DNA of 5,225 nucleotides from Thermoanaerobacterales bacterium (GCA_012841995.1 DUTQ01000124.1:1-5225), one strand, 5' to 3'; shown: positions 1-4,974, counted from the stretch's first letter. Made by a program: numbers and translations. Notes: generated by a model not told the origin, from the letters alone.

Positions 1-933
1 GATCAGACCAAGGCCTGTTATTTAGCTGAAGCCGGCGTCCAGGAGACGCTTGCGATGTTGAAACAAGATCCTGACTACAAATACAGTAGCATATGGTTTG
101 ATTTTTTATCAAAGAATCATACACTTGGTGATGGCTCTTATAAAATCAGCATAGAAGATCTGGGAAAAGGTTGTGTTAAAATAAGCTCATTAGCAAATGT
201 CAGTAAAGCTAAAGTTGAAATCCAGGTGGAGGCTTATGCGTCTACTGTAAATCCTGTGTTTTACAATGCACTAAGTGTTGATAATGAAATATTTTCATAT
301 AAAATAAAGGTATATGGCGATGTCTATGCAAATGGCGATGTTTCAATAAAAAGTCCTGCAAAGGTTTATGGCAACTTAAAGGCCACGGGTAAAACAACAG
401 GTAAATCAAATGTTTCTGGCAAGGTTGAAGACGACGCTGTTTGTATTGATTTCCCAGACTTTGAGGAAGATGTATATAAAAAATCCGCTAAAAGACGCTA
501 TATCGGAGATTATTTTGATGATGAACTTTTTATCTCTGATGTAATGTTTGTAGATGGAAATGTAACGGTAAATTCTATAGGAGGCGATGGAGCTTTATAT
601 GCTACGGGTAATATATATGTCAGAGACGGTAGAATAACAAAAGGCGGATCAGGATATCCACTTATAATTTCACCAAAAGGGATAATACTAAAAAACTGTG
701 GAGAAAGCGAGAAATTAAGAGTCAGCGGAATTTTGTTTTCTAAAAACATCAGTTTTCCTAAAGGAGAAAACGTATTATTAAATGGCTCTGCCATAGCTGA
801 AGATATAAACCTCAACGAGAATATTGACATATCCTATGATACTGCAATTTTAAACAACAAAAAATACCTGCTTCCCGGTTGTTCTAAAGTGCATGTATAT
901 ATACTCTCATGGTATCAAAAAGGTACCAACTGA
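1..933 (+). CDS. PilX-like type IV pilin-family protein with bactofilin-like repeat region (5' partial)
   Basis: The reading frame is open from base 1, so the gene begins upstream. An internal ATG at 55 has no ribosome binding site and falls inside a conserved motif, so it is not the start. The first visible residues include YLAEAGVQETLAML, the segment that follows the hydrophobic N-terminal helix in PilX-type minor pilins; the prepilin leader and helix must lie before the window. Visible residues 49-78 (DGSYKISIEDLG through the ISSLANVSKAKVEIQV stretch) resemble the pilin region after that helix. Visible residues 99-145 carry short Gly/Asn strand repeats such as VYGDVYANGDVSI and VYGNLKATG, like the beta-helix of bactofilins. 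More repeats follow (VDGNVTV, LYATGNIYV, LRVSGILFSKNISF). 310 residues are visible. It is probably an exported surface or pilus-associated protein. The pilin assignment is fairly safe; the exact function is unknown. Confidence 0.75.
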   Translation, partial: DQTKACYLAEAGVQETLAMLKQDPDYKYSSIWFDFLSKNHTLGDGSYKISIEDLGKGCVKISSLANVSKAKVEIQVEAYASTVNPVFYNALSVDNEIFSYKIKVYGDVYANGDVSIKSPAKVYGNLKATGKTTGKSNVSGKVEDDAVCIDFPDFEEDVYKKSAKRRYIGDYFDDELFISDVMFVDGNVTVNSIGGDGALYATGNIYVRDGRITKGGSGYPLIISPKGIILKNCGESEKLRVSGILFSKNISFPKGENVLLNGSAIAEDINLNENIDISYDTAILNNKKYLLPGCSKVHVYILSWYQKGTN

Positions 934-938
934 GATAA

Positions 939-960
939 CCCCGCGATTTTTTTCGCGGGG
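939..960. terminator. Candidate terminator hairpin after the pilin-like gene
   Basis: A perfect 8-bp stem (CCCCGCGA with TCGCGGGG) closes a loop of six T, starting 5 nt after the pilin-like stop codon. The position fits a terminator for the rightward gene and possibly for the convergent ppnP. However, neither strand has the usual T-tract directly after the stem: the plus strand continues AGGAGG and the minus strand TTATCT. Intrinsic termination is therefore plausible but not typical, and the hairpin may instead protect a 3' end. Confidence 0.45.
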
Positions 961-1010
961 AGGAGGTAAACCTTATGAGCTTTTATTCTTCAATATATGA
1001 GCAACAATAA
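961..1010 (+). other. Orphan Shine-Dalgarno with an 11-codon reading frame
   Basis: A perfect AGGAGG at 961-966 is followed 8 nt later by ATG at 975. The frame encodes only MSFYSSIYEQQ before a TAA at 1008-1010, and it lies antisense to the end of ppnP. The signal is as good as that of any true gene here, but the product is tiny and shows no recognisable motif. It is either a leftover translation start from a gene once downstream of the pilin-like gene, or chance. A real micropeptide is possible but unsupported. Confidence 0.2.
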
Positions 1011-1297
1011 TCAACCACTGTCTTTGGATTGGCCTTGTAGCTTGAATCTGCCGGTATTGTAAAGGAATCTCCTGCTTTGACGGTTCTCCACTCACTTTCT
1101 CCTGGCAGCAATACATCTAATTCACCTGATGTTATCTCCATAATTTCTTTTTGTTTTGTCCCGAACTCGTATTCGCCTGGGAGCATTATGCCTAGAGTTT
1201 TTCTTTCACCACTGGGCAAATAAAAGGCCCGGCTAGTGACCTTTCCATCAAAATAGATATTAGCTGCTTTCTCAAGGGAAACGTTATCAAACTTCAT
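983..1297 (-). CDS. ppnP: Pyrimidine/purine nucleoside phosphorylase PpnP (cupin, DUF1255 family)
   Basis: This encodes a 104-residue single-domain cupin. PpnP enzymes cleave diverse purine and pyrimidine nucleosides with phosphate to give free base and ribose 1-phosphate, in cytoplasmic nucleoside salvage. The family core is recognisable throughout: ANIYFDGKVTSR (12-23), GIMLPGEYEF (36-45), EIMEITSGELDVLLPGE (51-67), AGDSFTIPADSSY (75-87) and DYCCSY (96-101). These match the E. coli YaiE pattern of ...YFSGKV..., GEYTFST, SGALNVLLP and YLCRYL as I recall it. The ATG at 1297 is preferred because AAAGGGG lies 11 nt upstream; longer in-frame starts at 1318 and 1333 have no ribosome binding site. 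The N-terminus is about 9 residues longer than in E. coli. The gene stands alone, diverging from the ABC importer operon, and nothing nearby explains its placement. Confidence 0.9.
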   Translation of the reverse strand: MKFDNVSLEKAANIYFDGKVTSRAFYLPSGERKTLGIMLPGEYEFGTKQKEIMEITSGELDVLLPGESEWRTVKAGDSFTIPADSSYKANPKTVVDYCCSYIEE

Positions 1298-1352
1298 TTT
1301 TAAATTAGCCCCTTTCATAAATATTATTAACATTTAAGTATATATATTAAAT

Positions 1353-1381
1353 TCTATAAAAAACTCCAAAATCCTCCACAA
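1353..1381 (-). promoter_or_regulatory. Weak candidate sigma-A promoter for ppnP
   Basis: On the minus strand, TTGTGG (1376-1381) and TATAGA (1353-1358) are separated by 17 bp, which is the ideal spacing. The -35 box matches the consensus at only three of six positions, and the region is so A/T-rich that -10-like boxes are common. The position, about 50 bp upstream of the ppnP start codon, is reasonable. Confidence 0.3.
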
Positions 1382-1392
1382 TTTTGTAAAAT
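1381..1392. repeat. Short palindrome ATTTT-GT-AAAAT upstream of ppnP
   Basis: Perfect 5-bp arms flank a 2-bp centre, touching the candidate -35 box of ppnP. It resembles half of a CodY box (AATTTTCWGAAAATT), but the central spacing is one base short and the right side does not continue the match. It could be an operator or simply an A/T-rich coincidence. Confidence 0.2.
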
Positions 1393-1451
1393 CACAATAA
1401 TTTGGCTAAACAAGTTAAATCAAAGATTTTATAACAGTAAACTAAAAAACT

Positions 1452-1489
1452 ATTGCATATCTATTCAATATGATGTATAATTATCAACA
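1452..1489. promoter_or_regulatory. Tandem ARG-box-like operator (putative ArgR/AhrC site)
   Basis: Two 18-bp ARG-box-like elements sit 2 bp apart over the importer promoter. Box 1 (1452-1469, ATTGCATATCTATTCAAT) is a near-perfect dyad with 8-bp arms and one mismatch. Its 14-bp core fits TGAATWWWWATTCA at 12 of 14 positions. Box 2 (1472-1489) has core TGTATAATTATCAA, fitting at 11 of 14. ArgR operators are known to consist of paired 18-bp boxes separated by 2-3 bp. Box 1 covers the -35 box and spacer, and box 2 covers the -10 box and start site, so binding would block RNA polymerase. Control by arginine is inferred; the low complexity of the DNA lowers certainty. Confidence 0.5.
1453..1481 (+). 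promoter_or_regulatory. Sigma-A promoter of the amino acid ABC importer operon
   Basis: TTGCAT (1453-1458) is followed after exactly 17 bp by a perfect TATAAT (1476-1481), with an A-rich run just upstream at 1444-1449. This is the best promoter in the window. Transcription should start near 1488, giving a leader of about 145 nt before the binding-protein start codon. Confidence 0.7.
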
Positions 1490-1492
1490 ACA

Positions 1493-1585
1493 ATTAGAAT
1501 TAGCATTGACCGTAAATATTCACCAGATAGATAATCGCCACTGATGACTTTGTTTTGAATATTTAGTAATAAGTGGCATTCTAAT
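1493..1585 (+). ncRNA. Candidate structured 5' leader with crossing helices
   Basis: Three perfect complementary pairs lie within the predicted untranslated leader. Helix A is 1493-1500 with 1578-1585 (8 bp, ATTAGAAT/ATTCTAAT) and encloses the rest. Helix B is 1513-1522 with 1556-1565 (10 bp, TAAATATTCA/TGAATATTTA). Helix C is 1537-1542 with 1572-1577 (6 bp, GCCACT/AGTGGC). Helix C starts in the loop of B and ends just outside it, so B and C would form a pseudoknot, with C abutting the 3' strand of A. I recognise no known riboswitch or T-box. No terminator and no segment complementary to the Shine-Dalgarno was seen, so any mechanism is unknown. Confidence 0.35.
1554..1571. promoter_or_regulatory. 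Possible third ARG-box-like site in the leader
   Basis: The 14-bp core TGAATATTTAGTAA (1556-1569) fits TGAATWWWWATTCA at 12 of 14 positions. It overlaps the 3' arm of leader helix B, and the opposite arm at 1513-1522 ends in the half-site ATTCA. It may be an auxiliary ArgR site downstream of the start, or one half of an RNA stem that merely looks like one. Confidence 0.25.
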
Positions 1586-1632
1586 CGAGTGATATAGGCA
1601 GCTAATATTTATATGACTTGGGAGGAGAAACG

Positions 1633-2448
1633 ATGAAAAAATTAAGCAAAATAATAGTATGTGGTTTATGCTTGATGTTAGTGTTAGGTCTTGTTGCCGG
1701 CTGTGGGCAGCAACAAGCAGGTAATGAACAGGAAGAGGAACAGGGCGAAAATCAAGAAGACAAGAAGGTATTGGTTGTTGGGACTTCACCAGACTATCCG
1801 CCATTTGAATTTGTAGATGACAAGGGAAATTATGTTGGTTATGATATGGACCTTATAAGAGAAATTGGCAAACGCTTGGGGATGGAAATAGAGATTAAGG
1901 CCTTGGAATTTGACAGCTTGATAGCTTCAGTCAAACAAGGCAAGCTTGATGCTGTAATATCTGCTATGGGGCCTACACCTGAAAGACTTGCAGAAGCCGA
2001 CTTTACTGACCCATATTATGCTGCAAAACAAGGTGTTCTTGTAAAACCGGGCAGTGATGTTAAAATAGATACAATTGAGGATTTACTGAAATACAATTTT
2101 GCTGTTCAAACCGGAACGACAATGCATACATGGGCATCAGAACAGATTGAAACTGGAGCCGTCAAAGAAGAACAAGTAAAATGCTATACTGATGTAAATG
2201 TAGCAGTACTCGACCTTAAAAACGGCCGTGTTGATGCACTTTTTCTCGACCTTCCGGTAGCATGGAGCAAGGCAAAAGAGGCTAATCTAGAAGTAACACT
2301 GGAAGTAGACCTTAAAACTGAAGAACCTTGGGGAATTGTTGTGCAAAAGGGAAATGACGAACTTAAAGAAAAATTAAACGGTGCCTTAAAAGAGCTTAAA
2401 GAAGACGGCACATTGGATAAATTGGAAGAAAAGTGGATAAAACAATAA
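1633..2448 (+). CDS. Amino acid ABC importer, lipoprotein substrate-binding protein (SBP family 3)
   Basis: This 271-residue extracellular lipoprotein delivers a polar amino acid to the permeases encoded next to it. A lipoprotein signal peptide has KK at 2-3, a hydrophobic core and lipobox VAGC, with Cys24 as the lipidated residue. A Glu/Gln-rich linker (25-43) leads into the family 3 fold at about 45-270. Visible landmarks are GTSPDYPPFEF (49-59), YDMDL (69-73), the TPER turn with Arg117 (expected to hold the ligand carboxylate), DFTDPYY (122-128), QTGTT (158-162) and VDALFLD ending in Asp205 (expected to hold the amino group). The start is the ATG at 1633, with GGAGG 7 nt upstream; an in-frame TTG at 1618 overlaps that site and is rejected. 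It is first in a four-gene operon behind the putative ArgR operator. Arginine or a related amino acid is suggested by that context only. Confidence 0.93.
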   Translation: MKKLSKIIVCGLCLMLVLGLVAGCGQQQAGNEQEEEQGENQEDKKVLVVGTSPDYPPFEFVDDKGNYVGYDMDLIREIGKRLGMEIEIKALEFDSLIASVKQGKLDAVISAMGPTPERLAEADFTDPYYAAKQGVLVKPGSDVKIDTIEDLLKYNFAVQTGTTMHTWASEQIETGAVKEEQVKCYTDVNVAVLDLKNGRVDALFLDLPVAWSKAKEANLEVTLEVDLKTEEPWGIVVQKGNDELKEKLNGALKELKEDGTLDKLEEKWIKQ

Positions 2449-2469
2449 TATAATGTCGGGATGAGATAA

Positions 2470-3126
2470 ATGAGCATGCGATATACAGAAGTTTTTAACT
2501 CTATTCCCTACCTCCTTCAGGGGGTAGGGACCACCCTTGAAATTACAATATACGCCCTATTTCTAGGGGCGTTTTTTGGCTTGCTTTTAGCTCTCGCTAG
2601 GGTTTATGGTGGGAATATAAGCAGGCGATTTGCTATTCTCTATAGCCGAATAATCCGCAGCCTGCCGCTGTTGGTTATTCTGTTTTTGCTTTTTTACCTT
2701 GGCACAGAGGTTATAAATTTTTCAGAGTTTCAAGCCGTAATCCTGGCTTTGGCCATTCACACAAGTGCATATCAATCGGAGATATTCCGCGGATCAATAC
2801 AGTCTATAAGCAAAGGGCAGATGGAGGCTGCTTTAGCCCTTGGCATGAGCAAAACTCAAGGCATTTTTACAATAATTTTACCACAAGCCTTAAGGAGAGC
2901 CATTCCTTATTGGGGCAATGAAGCATCTATCGTATTAAAGGACTCGTCCTTTGCCTATGTGCTTGGAGTACTTGAGATTTTACGCCGTGGCGAATTCGTC
3001 ATAGCACGCACAGGCCAGGCATTAATTACCTATATTATCGTCGGTATTATTTATTTGATACTTACATCTATATTGACAAAATGTCTATCTATCGGTGAAA
3101 GAAAGTTCAGGATCCCAGGTTTATGA
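2470..3126 (+). CDS. Amino acid ABC importer, permease subunit 1 (HisM/GlnP family)
   Basis: This 218-residue inner-membrane subunit of a polar amino acid importer has about five hydrophobic segments (roughly 20-42, 55-78, 86-105, 155-172 and 184-206). The cytoplasmic EAA loop that contacts the ATPase is complete: E119-A-A, G125 and the IILPQA end at 135-140. It begins with the typical YLLQGVGTTLEIT segment (14-26). The region after the second-loop arginine reads RSLPLLV (63-69) instead of the usual RGTP.L.Q, so this subunit is the more divergent of the two permeases. The ATG at 2470 follows GGGATGAG, a mediocre ribosome binding site; a second ATG at 2476 is also possible. It lies 21 nt after the binding-protein gene and 31 nt before the ATPase gene. 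It probably pairs with the second permease as a heterodimer, as HisQ and HisM do. Confidence 0.92.
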   Translation: MSMRYTEVFNSIPYLLQGVGTTLEITIYALFLGAFFGLLLALARVYGGNISRRFAILYSRIIRSLPLLVILFLLFYLGTEVINFSEFQAVILALAIHTSAYQSEIFRGSIQSISKGQMEAALALGMSKTQGIFTIILPQALRRAIPYWGNEASIVLKDSSFAYVLGVLEILRRGEFVIARTGQALITYIIVGIIYLILTSILTKCLSIGERKFRIPGL

Positions 3127-3129
3127 TAT

Positions 3130-3152
3130 AAAGGTGATAAACAGAAAGGTGA
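3130..3152 (+). repeat. Duplicated Shine-Dalgarno-like octamer AAAGGTGA
   Basis: AAAGGTGA occurs at 3130-3137 and again at 3145-3152, a period of 15 nt. The second copy lies 6 nt (counting from GGTG) before the ATPase start codon at 3158 and is the likely ribosome binding site. The first has no start codon at a useful distance and may be a small duplication or a standby site. Confidence 0.35.
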
Positions 3153-3157
3153 ATAAT

Positions 3158-3916
3158 ATGACAAAGCCAATACTGCGTATACAAAATTTGCATAAGAAAT
3201 TTGGTTCTTCAGAGGTTTTAAAAGGTTTAAATCTCACCGTAGATGAGGGAGAAGTTGTTGTCATAATTGGTCCAAGTGGCACGGGAAAAAGCACGCTGCT
3301 TAGGTGCATAAACAGGCTAGAAACTCCTGATTCCGGTGAAATATATCTTGAGGATCAAAAGATAGAGCACGGGAAGACCAATTTAAGCCGTATGAGGCAA
3401 AAAATAGGGATGGTGTTTCAGGACTTTAACCTATTTAATCACTTGACAGCAATACAAAATGTGGCAATAGGTCCTGTAAAAGTCAAAAAGATAGATAAAG
3501 CAAAGGCAATGAAAGCTGCTGAAAGGGAATTGGAAAGAGTGGGGTTAAAGGACAAAGCCAATAGCTATCCTGCAGAGCTTTCAGGTGGTCAAAAACAAAG
3601 GGTGGCCATTGCAAGGGCCCTTGCAATGGAACCAAAAGTCATGTTGTTTGATGAGCCTACATCAGCTCTTGACCCTGAACTTACAGGGGAAGTCCTGGCC
3701 GTTATGAAGGATCTGGCTAAGGCCGGTATGACCATGGTAGTTGTAAGCCATGAGATGGGATTTGCAAGAGAAGCAGCTCATAGGATTGTCTTTCTTGAGG
3801 ATGGTATAGTTTCAGAAATGGGAAGCCCTGAAAAGATCTTTAACAACCCGGAAAAACAGCGCACAAGAGAATTTATCAGTAAAATAACTAGTCTTTCGGG
3901 CGAGGGGAGTGCATAG
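3158..3916 (+). CDS. Amino acid ABC importer, ATP-binding protein (HisP/GlnQ family)
   Basis: This 252-residue cytoplasmic ATPase drives the importer as a homodimer under the two permeases. All nucleotide-binding motifs are intact: Walker A GPSGTGKS (38-45), Q-loop Gln88 in VFQDFNLF, signature LSGGQKQR (141-148), Walker B VMLFDEP (161-167) with catalytic Glu166, D-loop SALD (169-172) and switch His198 in VSHEMGFA. The FNLF motif and HEMGFA after the switch are typical of polar amino acid ATPases. Asp89 after the Q-loop glutamine is less usual than His or Gln. The start at 3158 has AAAGGTGA just upstream; a longer frame from 3095 overlaps the permease and adds unrelated residues. The length is normal for the family. 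Only one base separates it from the next gene, suggesting translational coupling. Confidence 0.96.
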   Translation: MTKPILRIQNLHKKFGSSEVLKGLNLTVDEGEVVVIIGPSGTGKSTLLRCINRLETPDSGEIYLEDQKIEHGKTNLSRMRQKIGMVFQDFNLFNHLTAIQNVAIGPVKVKKIDKAKAMKAAERELERVGLKDKANSYPAELSGGQKQRVAIARALAMEPKVMLFDEPTSALDPELTGEVLAVMKDLAKAGMTMVVVSHEMGFAREAAHRIVFLEDGIVSEMGSPEKIFNNPEKQRTREFISKITSLSGEGSA

Positions 3917-3917
3917 G

Positions 3918-4598
3918 ATGTTAGAACAAATCAATTTTTTCATATCAATCCTGCCAAAGCTGTGGCAAGGCCTGGTCGTATCACTACAATTGAGTGTAGG
4001 TGCACTTGCCTTTGGGCTTGTAGTTGGTCTCCCCATGGCCCTTGCACGAACTTATGGAAAAGGTGTTGTAAAATCCATTGCCGTTTTCTACATTGAAATA
4101 ATTAGAGGTACACCAATGGTGCTTCAACTTTTTTTGATTTATTTTGGGCTTGCCGATGTGGGATTGGTTCTTGATAGAGTAACTGCTGCAATTCTCGCCC
4201 TTGGCATTAACAGCAGTGCATATCAAGCGGAGTATTTTCGCGGTGCCATCTTATCTATTGATGATGGCCAGATGATGGCTGCAGAGGCATTGGGAATGAC
4301 GAAAAGACAGGCAATAATTAACATCATTCTTCCACAGGCATTTAGACTTGTACTTCCACCATGGTCAAATGAGCTCATATACATGGTAAAATATACATCT
4401 GTTGCGTTTCTCATAGCTGTTCCGGAACTTATGGCAAGAGGTAAAATGATTATAAGCAAGACCTTTAAACCCATCGAAACGCTATTTTGGGTTGGTGTAA
4501 TTTATGTCATTGTACTGTCGCTAATAGCAAAAATAGTAGATATAATCGAAGATAAGGTCAGTATTCCAGGTTTTCAAATGAGCAGAGAGGAAATCTAG
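3918..4598 (+). CDS. Amino acid ABC importer, permease subunit 2 (HisM/GlnP family)
   Basis: This 226-residue membrane subunit is the likely partner of the permease at 2470-3126. It has the classical features: WQGLVVSLQLS (16-26), EIIRGTPMVLQLFLIYFG (60-77) and an EAA-type loop ending IILPQA (136-141). The conserved glutamate that opens the EAA motif is replaced: the position six residues before Gly126 is Met120, giving MAAEALG. The ATG at 3918 is chosen because GGGGAG lies 8 nt upstream; a GTG at 3909 in the same frame overlaps both that site and the ATPase stop. It is the last gene of the operon, ending 3 nt before the convergent ylxP stop, and no terminator is visible between them. Having the two permeases on either side of the ATPase is less usual than a single-permease operon. 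Confidence 0.94.
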   Translation: MLEQINFFISILPKLWQGLVVSLQLSVGALAFGLVVGLPMALARTYGKGVVKSIAVFYIEIIRGTPMVLQLFLIYFGLADVGLVLDRVTAAILALGINSSAYQAEYFRGAILSIDDGQMMAAEALGMTKRQAIINIILPQAFRLVLPPWSNELIYMVKYTSVAFLIAVPELMARGKMIISKTFKPIETLFWVGVIYVIVLSLIAKIVDIIEDKVSIPGFQMSREEI

Positions 4599-4601
4599 AA
4601 G

Positions 4602-4883
4602 TTAAAGCATTTCTTTATATATATCTTCTATAAAAAATCTCCCGTCTATTTCCATGAAATTTAAAATATTGTCAAGCTGTTTATTTACGTGTTTACTGCT
4701 ATTTGATACACACGCCATTCCTATAACAGCTCGCCTTTTATCATCCATTTTTTCAACTTCCGCTATAGATACATTGTAGCGGTTTTTTAGTCTTTCTATT
4801 ATACTTTTTACAACCTGTCTTTTTTCTTTTAAGGAAAAGATATCTCCAAGAAAAATCTCAACAGTCAATAAACCAACTATCAT
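4602..4883 (-). CDS. ylxP: YlxP-like protein (DUF503 family)
   Basis: This small cytoplasmic protein of 93 residues matches the DUF503/YlxP family over its full usual length. The N-terminus MIVGLLTVEIFLGD, the hallmark SLKEKR (17-22) followed by a helix, NVSIAEV (37-43) and RRAVIGMACVS (50-60) are all in place. A beta-alpha-beta fold is expected. No biochemical role is firmly established. In Bacillus subtilis the gene lies between infB and rbfA in the nusA-infB region, which hints at a link with ribosome maturation. Here it stands alone, converging on the importer operon and diverging from a PlsY-like gene. The ATG at 4883 has an excellent GGAGGG 7 nt upstream (minus strand, 4891-4896), so expression is likely. 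It could be the only copy or a second, relocated one. Confidence 0.9.
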   Translation of the reverse strand: MIVGLLTVEIFLGDIFSLKEKRQVVKSIIERLKNRYNVSIAEVEKMDDKRRAVIGMACVSNSSKHVNKQLDNILNFMEIDGRFFIEDIYKEML

Positions 4884-4946
4884 TTATTATCCCTCCAAAA
4901 TTACAAATAATAAACCACTCTATAAGCATATCATAGCTCAACAATT

Positions 4947-4974
4947 ATATTATAATAAAATAAAATAATGACAA
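4947..4974 (-). promoter_or_regulatory. Candidate promoter for ylxP
   Basis: On the minus strand, TTGTCA (4969-4974, five of six matches) and TAATAT (4947-4952) are 16 bp apart. Other TATAAT-like boxes nearby give poor spacing. The surrounding DNA is almost pure A/T, so the -10 choice is uncertain. Confidence 0.3.

Larger units (their letters stand above)
1298..1632. other. Divergent intergenic control region between ppnP and the ABC importer operon
   Basis: This is about 335 bp of AT-rich sequence with no credible gene. Its left part (1298-1400) carries the ppnP ribosome binding site, a weak leftward promoter candidate and a short palindrome. The middle (1400-1450) shows only A/T runs, which may act as an UP-like element for the rightward promoter. 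The right part holds that promoter, ARG-box-like operators and a structured leader, each listed separately. A minus-strand open frame starting at 1804 extends across it to 1520 but has no ribosome binding site and mirrors the binding-protein gene. Confidence 0.7.

Noticed and set aside
510..830. Minus-strand open frame of about 106 codons
   Set aside because: It lies wholly inside the pilin-like gene, has no recognisable motif, and has the composition expected of an antisense shadow.
55..933. Pilin-like gene starting at the ATG at 55
   Set aside because: The frame is open to base 1 and encodes the conserved AEAG-type motif before that ATG, and no ribosome binding site precedes it.
1298..1333. 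Longer PpnP starting at 1333 or 1318
   Set aside because: Neither start has a ribosome binding site, and the extra residues are not part of the family; the ATG at 1297 has AAAGGGG upstream.
1381..1395. CodY box
   Set aside because: The central spacing is one base short and only about 10 of 15 positions fit, which is weak in such A/T-rich DNA.
1618..1632. TTG start extending the binding protein by five residues
   Set aside because: It overlaps the strong GGAGG site that serves the ATG at 1633, and would put acidic residues before a normal lipoprotein signal peptide.
1488..1632. T-box, lysine or glycine riboswitch in the importer leader
   Set aside because: The AGGGTGG-type T-box signature, lysine riboswitch core and glycine riboswitch core were looked for and not seen.
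3095..3157. ATPase start at 3095 overlapping the first permease
   Set aside because: The added residues do not resemble an ATPase N-terminus, and the start at 3158 has a good ribosome binding site and normal length.
3984..4474. Minus-strand open frames within permease 2
   Set aside because: They mirror the permease reading frame, lack ribosome binding sites, and show no family motifs.
4596..4630. Terminator hairpin TAGAAG/CTTCTA after the last permease
   Set aside because: The stem has only 6 bp with two G-C pairs, the loop is over 20 nt, and no clean T-tract follows.
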